A DNA stretch of 64,000 bases, taken from assembly GCF_003097655.1 (NCBI RefSeq), contig NZ_QCZH01000015.1:26296-90295 (forward strand), given 5' to 3'. The translations under genes and the position numbers were made by a program. This document shows positions 58,513-64,000 of this stretch, piece after piece. The notes beneath the pieces are model-generated. The model was given only the letters and a program-made list of their open reading frames with translations. It was not told the DNA's origin and made no database searches. The stretch is from Flavobacterium laiguense (lineage in GTDB: Bacteria > Bacteroidota > Bacteroidia > Flavobacteriales > Flavobacteriaceae). Within the stretch, counting starts at the first letter, position 1, and each line of letters opens with the position of its first letter.

Positions 58513-59676
58513 CGCAACAAGTCCATTAGTAATTTAGTTATTCAAAGTTAATTTTTTTGAAGAATATTAGCGTTAATTTCAGAATAACTTTTTTGGCTTT
58601 TTAAGAAGCCAAAAGTTATTTCCGAATTTAACTCACCGCTTACCATTCTCGTGTTAATTTCTTGCTCCATCATTTGGTTTGGAGTTTTATATCCAAGCAC
58701 TTTTCTTGGTCTATTATTAAGCCTGTCTTGTGCATGTTTTAATTGTTTTAGTGTTATTGTATTAAAGTCAGTTCCTTTAGGGAAAAAGCGTCTGATAAGT
58801 CCATTTGTATTTTCGTTTGTTCCTCGTTCCCAAGAGGAATATGGATGAGCAAAATAGATGTCTATTCCTGTTTTATCCGTGAGCCATTTATGATTTGCCA
58901 TTTCCATTCCGTTGTCGTAAGTTATTGATTTTCTTATGTATTCTGGTAAAGTGTTTAAGGTGTTAGCAAAAGCTTTGATGACTGTTTTTGACTTTCGATT
59001 GTCAATTTTCATGATAAAAGTATATCTGGTTTTTCGCTCTACGTTGGTTGCAATAGCGCTTTTTTGTCCTACGCCAATCATTAAATCACCTTCCCAATGA
59101 CCTACTTCTTCTCTGAGCTGGATATGTTCGGGTCTTTGTTCAATACTCACTTGATTTTTGATTCGAATTCTGTCTTTACCAAACTTTCTATTTTCTCTTC
59201 TTTTATGATGGTGATAGGGAAGTAGCTTAATGAGCTTTTTTTCTAATATAGATTGTCGATGCCTATAAATGTGCTGATAAATAGCTTCATACGATATTGA
59301 CATTATTGAATCATTTGGGTATGACAATTTAATGCTTCCAGCAATTTGATCTGGACTATAGCCATTTAATAGTCCCCTGTAGACATATATTTTGAGGCTT
59401 TTGTGGGTGTTTATTTTGTCTTGGGTTCTTTTATTAGAGTTAATTGTCGTTGCATACCAATGAGCGAGTTGTCCACTGTAGGTATCGGTAGGTCTTATCA
59501 GCCATTTTTTAAGTTCATTATTGACAGTAGAACGGGATCTATTTAGATGAACGGCGATATAACTTTTAGATCTTTTTTCCTGTAGTAAAGTCTCAATAAT
59601 TATACGTTCATTTAAGGTTATTCGTTTATAGGATTTATTCATAATTCAACAAAGATAAAATTTATCATTTGTTGCG
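58513..59676 (-). mobile_element. IS30-type insertion sequence, apparently complete
   Basis: About 1164 bases from the outer word CGCAACAA (58513-58520) to its complement TTGTTGCG (59669-59676). The interior has one transposase gene filling almost all the length. Inner bases of the ends match only in part, and no clear target duplication was found, so the exact ends need checking. The left flank is a broken boundary hairpin (TGATGTGGCGGATTCAAG) and the right flank leads into site 2. Confidence 0.65.
58548..59642 (-). CDS. IS30-family transposase
   Basis: This 364-residue transposase begins MNKSYKRITLNERIIIETLL and has the IS30 N-terminal helix-turn-helix (KSYIAVHLNRSRSTVNNELKKW, residues about 20-41). 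The DDE core follows: EVGHWEGDLMIGVGQKSAI with the first Asp, SITYDNGMEMANHKW with the second Asp, and the third acidic residue in RGTNENTNGLIRRFFPKGT. The stretch LNNRPRKVLGYKTPNQM at the C-terminus is typical of IS30. No stop or frameshift is present, so the enzyme is likely active. It is on the minus strand like the neighbouring genes, and is the only intact transposase in the window. Confidence 0.93.
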   Translation of the reverse strand: MNKSYKRITLNERIIIETLLQEKRSKSYIAVHLNRSRSTVNNELKKWLIRPTDTYSGQLAHWYATTINSNKRTQDKINTHKSLKIYVYRGLLNGYSPDQIAGSIKLSYPNDSIMSISYEAIYQHIYRHRQSILEKKLIKLLPYHHHKRRENRKFGKDRIRIKNQVSIEQRPEHIQLREEVGHWEGDLMIGVGQKSAIATNVERKTRYTFIMKIDNRKSKTVIKAFANTLNTLPEYIRKSITYDNGMEMANHKWLTDKTGIDIYFAHPYSSWERGTNENTNGLIRRFFPKGTDFNTITLKQLKHAQDRLNNRPRKVLGYKTPNQMMEQEINTRMVSGELNSEITFGFLKSQKSYSEINANILQKN

Positions 59677-59717
59677 TTAGATTATTGAATTCTCCTTTTT
59701 CTGTTATGGTTTCTGCC

Positions 59718-59811
59718 AACGTCTAGGTATTGCCGAAGGCGGGGTTTAGAATTACAAATGTTCAATAAAGCACCGAAGCCCCGCTTTTGGCAATACCATG
59801 TTAGCGGTTCG
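59718..59811. repeat. cassette-boundary-like imperfect hairpin, site 2
   Basis: The 94 bases begin AACGTCTAGG and end CATGTTAGCGGTTCG. The left arm GGTATTGCCGAAGGCGGGG pairs with the right arm CCCCGCTTTTGGCAATACC (17 of 19), loop AT-rich. It lies between the stop of the DJ-1/NTF2/hydrolase fusion gene and the IS30 element. Its two ends match those of site 1. Confidence 0.75.
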
Positions 59812-59823
59812 TTGATCTACTTA

Positions 59824-62184
59824 TTATTGGCTTTTCAACCATTCCTTCATTTTTGAAAAATAGTCTTTATGATAATTTGTCAATAAATAAAAACTGTCAT
59901 TGCATTTATCGGTTGTTTCAAAACCACCATGTTGGGCATTTTTAATTAGTTCTGTATGAATGTTTTTCTTTTTCAGACTATCTACTCTTGCTTTTCTTTC
60001 ATAAGATAGTGGGTAATCTTCAAATTCATTGAATTGCATATAGACGGGTTTGTTGAAGTTTTTCCACGTCGGTAGTGGATCATAGTTTAATTCTAAAGTA
60101 CTGTACCATTGGTTTCTATTTTTTAAATCTACCTCGTTACTTTTAGGAAACAACCATTCTTTCAATAAAGTGTCTTGCTCAATGCTTTTTGTATAATCAT
60201 CTAACTGTTTTGCAAGGGAAGGATTATCCATATAATCGAGAAAGTAGCTTCGTTGTTTAAGTACATTGGCTATTTGCGTTTCTGTATAACTTCCTTTACA
60301 TTTCATAGAGGCCTTAGTACCATCAATATCTAATTGTCTCAGCGTAATTTGAGAGGAAGTCATATTTACGACAAAATCTATCTTGTCCCCACTGTGGTCA
60401 ATGGCTTTAGCATTTACCCATCCGCCTTGCCAAACACCTACAAGTCCAATTTTTTTGCAGGATAAATCCTTTCTTGACCTTAAATAATCAACGCCAGCAA
60501 GTGCATCTTGGGCTAAATCAGGATAGCCCAATGTTTCATAACTTCTCCCTTCTGATACGCCAATGCCTTGTTTGTCATAAGCGAGTACGGTAACGCCTTC
60601 TCTTGCAATTTGGTCTGCCAACAATCTTAGGTTGGAAGCATAGCCATTTCTATTTTCTGCCCCTGCACCATGAACCAATACGACTGCCTTACCATTTGGC
60701 TTTTCAGGAATAAATAATGTACCACCCAATTTTACGCCATTAGCATTTGTGTATGTTACTTTTTCATTGGTGTAAAACTCCTTTTTAATGGCGGTTGTAA
60801 TGAGCTTATCATTTTCATAAATCTCAATTTTATTTTGCTTGAATTTATAGGTTTGGACTACATCAGTGGACACTATTGTTTTCCCCGCTGTCCAAGTATT
60901 GTCATTTACTTTATTTAATCCACGAAATTCATAATTTTTTTCATTGAAGGCATACAGTTTTGGTTTTGAACGACCTATCACGATAATTTCGTTATTGGGT
61001 GTTACATAATCTCCCATAAACGGATCGAAGTATTCCCCATTTATTTCAGCCTGGATAGATGGTGATTTGGGAACTTCCCGCCATGAGTAACTTTTATGGA
61101 CAATTTTCCAAGAACCTTCATATTTCAACAACAAAAAATAATCAGTTAACAATCTTGTATCAGAAGCTATAATTTCCACTTTTGCCGTAGCCGCATCTTT
61201 TTCTATATCTATGTCAATGATGCGTCCTAATCTATTGGATCTTTCGCCCTCATTGATATTAGCAATATATTGCTCTCCTGAACGTGTCCACAAAGTATCT
61301 TTTGCAACAGTATATAAATTAAATTTAGGATGAAATGCTTTTCTTAGCCTTTGTGGTTGACCATTGGCTGTTCCTTCAATGTAATCCAACAAAGTTTCTC
61401 TTACTTGCTCTAAGTCACTTTTGTATTGGGCTGTATTTGAGCTAATATTTTGATTATTAATCTGTTTTATAACTTCATTTGCTACTGAAACAGATGCTGT
61501 TGGATCTTGACCAGTTATAAATCTACCATCAACAACATAAAAATTTTCTTTTTCTGAAAAAACAAAGTTTCCTTTATTGTCATTAATAGCCTTATCCATT
61601 GCGAATGGAAATGTCTTATAATAGGCTTCATTTCTGTCTTCTTGGCTGTCGGGGAAGCCTGTAATCTTTCTTCCGCTATATAAAGAATTCCCCTTTTCAT
61701 CCTTTAGGTAGGCAATCCCAGCTGTGCCATGACACAGGGTAGAAATGATGCCATTTCTATTGTAAATCGCTCTGGCAATTGTTTGGATAGATGTATCCTC
61801 AGCCACACCAAACATGGCAGCACCACCACCGCTATAAAAGATAGCCGAATAATGTTCTGGTACGACCACTGATGGGTGCATTGTATTCGCTAATTTATTC
61901 ATAAATGAGCCGTCGTACAAATATTTTTTATGTGTAGCATTTGAGGTAGCAATATAGCCAATAGGGATAGCTCCGCCCTTGGGACTTACAAAATCAACCT
62001 CTATTCCAGCTTTATTGAATAAATCGTAAGGAATGACTATTTCCCCAAAATGGTTGGCTGTATTAATTTTGGTATTCCCGTAAAAGTGCTGATTGGATGT
62101 TACAAAAAGAATTTTTTTCTGAGAATAAACCAAAGTTGAATGAGATACAAAAAAAATAAGTATCAATAATATTATTTTATTCAT
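59824..62184 (-). CDS. DJ-1/PfpI + NTF2-like + alpha/beta hydrolase fusion protein, exported
   Basis: I start at ATG 62184 (MNKIILLILIFFVSHSTLVYS, signal peptide; total 786 residues). Domain 1 (about 22-245) is DJ-1/PfpI-like: KKILFVTSNQHFYG, SAIFYSGGGAAMFG, and the nucleophile elbow STLCHGTAGI with Cys. Domain 2 (about 260-395) is NTF2/lumazine-binding-like: VRETLLDYIEGTANGQ, SGEQYIANINEGER, and ATAKVEIIASDTRLLTDYFLLLKYEG. It is similar to the separate protein at 62225. Domain 3 (about 485-786) is an alpha/beta hydrolase with AVVLVHGAGAENRNG, VLAYDKQGIGVSEG, and final QHGGFE. The nucleophile elbow reads GLVGVWQGGW, where family members have Ser; a TCG to TGG change would explain it. The upstream NTF2-like gene is 40 bases away. 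The function is unknown. Confidence 0.82.
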   Translation of the reverse strand: MNKIILLILIFFVSHSTLVYSQKKILFVTSNQHFYGNTKINTANHFGEIVIPYDLFNKAGIEVDFVSPKGGAIPIGYIATSNATHKKYLYDGSFMNKLANTMHPSVVVPEHYSAIFYSGGGAAMFGVAEDTSIQTIARAIYNRNGIISTLCHGTAGIAYLKDEKGNSLYSGRKITGFPDSQEDRNEAYYKTFPFAMDKAINDNKGNFVFSEKENFYVVDGRFITGQDPTASVSVANEVIKQINNQNISSNTAQYKSDLEQVRETLLDYIEGTANGQPQRLRKAFHPKFNLYTVAKDTLWTRSGEQYIANINEGERSNRLGRIIDIDIEKDAATAKVEIIASDTRLLTDYFLLLKYEGSWKIVHKSYSWREVPKSPSIQAEINGEYFDPFMGDYVTPNNEIIVIGRSKPKLYAFNEKNYEFRGLNKVNDNTWTAGKTIVSTDVVQTYKFKQNKIEIYENDKLITTAIKKEFYTNEKVTYTNANGVKLGGTLFIPEKPNGKAVVLVHGAGAENRNGYASNLRLLADQIAREGVTVLAYDKQGIGVSEGRSYETLGYPDLAQDALAGVDYLRSRKDLSCKKIGLVGVWQGGWVNAKAIDHSGDKIDFVVNMTSSQITLRQLDIDGTKASMKCKGSYTETQIANVLKQRSYFLDYMDNPSLAKQLDDYTKSIEQDTLLKEWLFPKSNEVDLKNRNQWYSTLELNYDPLPTWKNFNKPVYMQFNEFEDYPLSYERKARVDSLKKKNIHTELIKNAQHGGFETTDKCNDSFYLLTNYHKDYFSKMKEWLKSQ

Positions 62185-62224
62185 TTGACTAAGAAGATTT
62201 TTTGTTAATAACTGTTTGTTATAA

Positions 62225-62677
62225 TTATTTACTTGTAGGAACTTCAACCGTTTTGTGTGCAACTCTGGTAGAGATTTTATCCACTATTAACCAGCCCTCT
62301 GTGGTTTTCATGAGGTGAAAATAGTCTGTAAATAGTCGTTTTGAAGTACTAATTTCTACTTTTGCTATAGCCACATCGTTTGTGATGTCAATGAACACAA
62401 TGCGACCCGACCAAGTTTTGGTCTTAGTTCGCTTTGTATAGCCTGTGAGATATTCCGCTTTAGGCATCACAGTTAGCTTACCATCCTTGAAGAATTTTAA
62501 TTGCCAGGAGTCATGATATGATTTGCCTACCATTATTGAGTCTTGGGTAGCTTGCCCCTCCAGGTAGAGGTTTAAGGTATTTTGCACCAATTGCAAATCA
62601 CTGATTGTATCTCTTACTTGTGCATTAGAGTTGAGAAATAAAAGACTAAGTCCCAGAGCTAAAAACATTTTTTTCAT
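62225..62677 (-). CDS. exported NTF2/lumazine-binding-like protein
   Basis: This 150-residue protein has signal peptide MKKMFLALGLSLLFLNSNAQ. The mature part is one NTF2-like cone: VQNTLNLYLEGQATQDSIMVGKSYHDSWQLKFFKDGKLTVMPKAEYLTGY (cited for LNLYLEGQATQD), then RIVFIDITNDVAIAKVEIST, and FTDYFHLMKTTEGWLIVDKISTR. It matches the middle domain of the next protein (LDYIEGTANGQ, IDIDIEKDAATAKVEIIAS, LTDYFLLLKYEGSWKIVHKSYS), so the two are related. Such domains often bind small hydrophobic molecules or act as enzymes with few conserved residues. Its stop is 40 bases before the start of the fusion gene, so both are probably in one transcript. Confidence 0.82.
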   Translation of the reverse strand: MKKMFLALGLSLLFLNSNAQVRDTISDLQLVQNTLNLYLEGQATQDSIMVGKSYHDSWQLKFFKDGKLTVMPKAEYLTGYTKRTKTKTWSGRIVFIDITNDVAIAKVEISTSKRLFTDYFHLMKTTEGWLIVDKISTRVAHKTVEVPTSK

Positions 62678-62781
62678 TTTTTACTTTTTAAATTTTTAAA
62701 TAATTTATTGCAAAAATGAAAAAACAGCTCGATTATGGGGTTCAAGGTCATAAAAAACCAGTTCAACTCTATAAAATTGAA

Positions 62782-63816
62782 CTACAAACCTTGATTTTTT
62801 TGATATTCGGCAGGTGTTTGACCTGTCATTTTTTTAAAAACGGTAAAAAATGACGATTTAGAATTAAAGCCACTTTCGTATCCAACGCCTTCAATAGTAA
62901 AATTTTTATTACTTAGAAGGAACCTCTTTGCACTTTCAATTCTTAACTCATTAATAAACACATTAAATGATTTATTGAATTTTTCGTTAATCACCTGAGA
63001 TAGTACATGAGGACTTACATTCAATTCTTTTGCCGTTTCAGCGAGCGTCAGTTGAGGGTTAAGATAGAGTTCTTTTTCAGTTATCAACGACAGTTTTTGC
63101 TCAATTTCAGCTAACAAATCATTATCCAACTTTTTACCTTCATACCTTACTTTTTCTTCAAAAAAAGTGGAGTTTTTGCTTGTCCTAAAAACCAATAATA
63201 GCACAACTAAATAAATTACAAAAGAAAAAGACAATGCACCTACAATATAAGATGTGTATGAAGCTGTATAGTACGCCAGCCAAATCACTACAACGCCTAA
63301 ATACAGACTAAGCTGCCAAAGCTGAATATTTTTTAATTTCTCATTTTTGTTAAACACGGTTTTAAAAATTTTTTTAACATAAGGAAAAGACAACCCTATA
63401 TAGAAAAACCATTGAAGATAAATGCTTTTTACAATCAAAATGCTCCATAAACCTCTGTGTTTTGAATATGGAAGCAGAACACCCAAAATTGTTATGCCAA
63501 TAAGGTAAGGAAATATATGCCACGCCCAATATGGTGCATTGTTTTTATTTTGCTTTTTTAGGTACAAAAACAGAAATGGACCAATTAAAATGCATCCCGA
63601 AAGTCCAATTTGTATAAATACGTCACTCAAATCATCATTGAAGTAGAAAAAAAGCGACTTGGTTATTCTGATACTTAATGCTAAAAGCAGAAATCCAAGG
63701 AAGTAATTTGAAAAACGCTTGCTATATGCAGAATAAAAAAAATAAAATGCAAGTATGAAGCCATTGAAAGCACCAATTGCACTGAAGAAGAATAGTAGTT
63801 GATTGTCTGAATTCAA
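62782..63816 (-). CDS. AraC-family regulator with seven-helix membrane sensor
   Basis: This 344-residue protein has an N-terminal membrane region of about seven helices (residues 5-27, 37-55, 67-84, 96-115, 126-146, 166-187, 194-212), then a C-terminal AraC-type DNA-binding domain. In the latter, LTLAETAKELNVSPHVLSQVINEKFNKSFNVFINELRIESAKRFLLSNKNFTIEGVGYESGFNSKSSFFTVFKKMTGQTPAEYQKNQ includes the family signature GYESGFNSKSSFFTVFKKMTGQTPAEY. It is the first gene of a leftward unit and is probably a sensor and regulator of the two genes after it (NTF2-like and the fusion). The ligand is unknown. Confidence 0.88.
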   Translation of the reverse strand: MNSDNQLLFFFSAIGAFNGFILAFYFFYSAYSKRFSNYFLGFLLLALSIRITKSLFFYFNDDLSDVFIQIGLSGCILIGPFLFLYLKKQNKNNAPYWAWHIFPYLIGITILGVLLPYSKHRGLWSILIVKSIYLQWFFYIGLSFPYVKKIFKTVFNKNEKLKNIQLWQLSLYLGVVVIWLAYYTASYTSYIVGALSFSFVIYLVVLLLVFRTSKNSTFFEEKVRYEGKKLDNDLLAEIEQKLSLITEKELYLNPQLTLAETAKELNVSPHVLSQVINEKFNKSFNVFINELRIESAKRFLLSNKNFTIEGVGYESGFNSKSSFFTVFKKMTGQTPAEYQKNQGL

Positions 63817-63887
63817 GGGATTCTTATTATTAATTTTTGTGGTTGTTTATTTCAATTTTGAAATTTAGCAATTAGCACTTTACAATG

Positions 63888-63898
63888 ACCGCTAACGT
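63888..63898. repeat. end word of a further boundary-like site
   Basis: ACCGCTAACGT contains AACGT, as the left ends of sites 1 and 2, and the complement of GTTAGCGGT, as their right ends. The rest of a possible hairpin (CAGTCTGTG...CCTCCGCTTAATTCCG) runs to the right, and its partner may lie outside the window. The last ~100 bases of the window hold no gene that I can support. Confidence 0.4.
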
Positions 63899-64000
63899 CA
63901 GTCTGTGAAAAAACCTCCGCTTAATTCCGAACAAATATAGCAAAATAGTTGTATAAAAACAGGATTTTTCGTATTTTTAAAGATGCAACATATCCCAGGA

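Noticed and set aside
57841..59811. Calling the boundary hairpins true integron attC sites
   Set aside because: The ends do not fully match RYYYAAC and GTTRRRY and no integrase gene is in the window; I keep only a cassette-like description.

Overview
The window looks like chromosome of a Flavobacterium-type member of the Bacteroidota. Three things support this. The DNA is AT-rich. Several genes have the Bacteroidota sigma-factor box TAnnTTTG (purL, tRNA-His, the DUF4494 gene, and the marR leader). The families present fit: bacillithiol BshB1, GH92 mannosidase, DUF3667, DUF4202, DUF4494, ISL3/ISAon1-like and IS30 transposases, and four-helix-bundle (S23) genes set in short repeats. This is inference from families and signals; no rRNA lies in the window.

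Layout, 1-25 kb. An MFS transporter enters from the left edge, followed by a potassium-channel-like protein and an AI-2E family permease. A leftward fatty-acid beta-oxidation operon follows (MarR regulator, fadN, fadA, fadE, in the same order as Bacillus fadNAE), with a four-helix-bundle gene wedged between fadA and fadE. Next come a small 49-residue gene, a proline-iminopeptidase-like lipoprotein, fadD, a GH92 mannosidase lying between purL and a diverged copy of the purL 3' end, purL itself, and a beta-helix lipoprotein. On the plus strand are a hotdog thioesterase with isochorismate synthase (menaquinone), bshB1 and tRNA-His.

Layout, 24-54 kb. This part holds a PAS histidine kinase, M28 peptidases, a frameshifted dienelactone hydrolase, a penicillin-acylase-type enzyme, an Lrp regulator divergent from an ornithine aminotransferase/arginase pair, and a five-gene operon (LolA-like protein, two FtsX-type permeases, ATPase, outer-membrane barrel). 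It continues with an outer-membrane phospholipase A lacking the usual catalytic Asn, katG, and a run of small enzymes (thioesterases, metallo-beta-lactamase-fold proteins, alpha/beta hydrolases, a Crp-type regulator).

Layout, 55-64 kb. This is the accessory part. It has a transposase remnant fused to the 3' end of a group II intron (maturase tail plus domains V and VI), a C45 acyltransferase, an ISL3 remnant, a beheaded DUF3667 gene, a glycine-zipper membrane protein, a complete IS30-type element, and an AraC regulator with a secreted NTF2-like protein and a DJ-1/NTF2-like/hydrolase fusion. The single- or few-gene units are separated by long imperfect hairpins that begin with AACGT and end with GTTAGCGGTTCG. 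They resemble cassette boundaries and are the most unusual structure seen. No integrase, CRISPR array or phage module was found.
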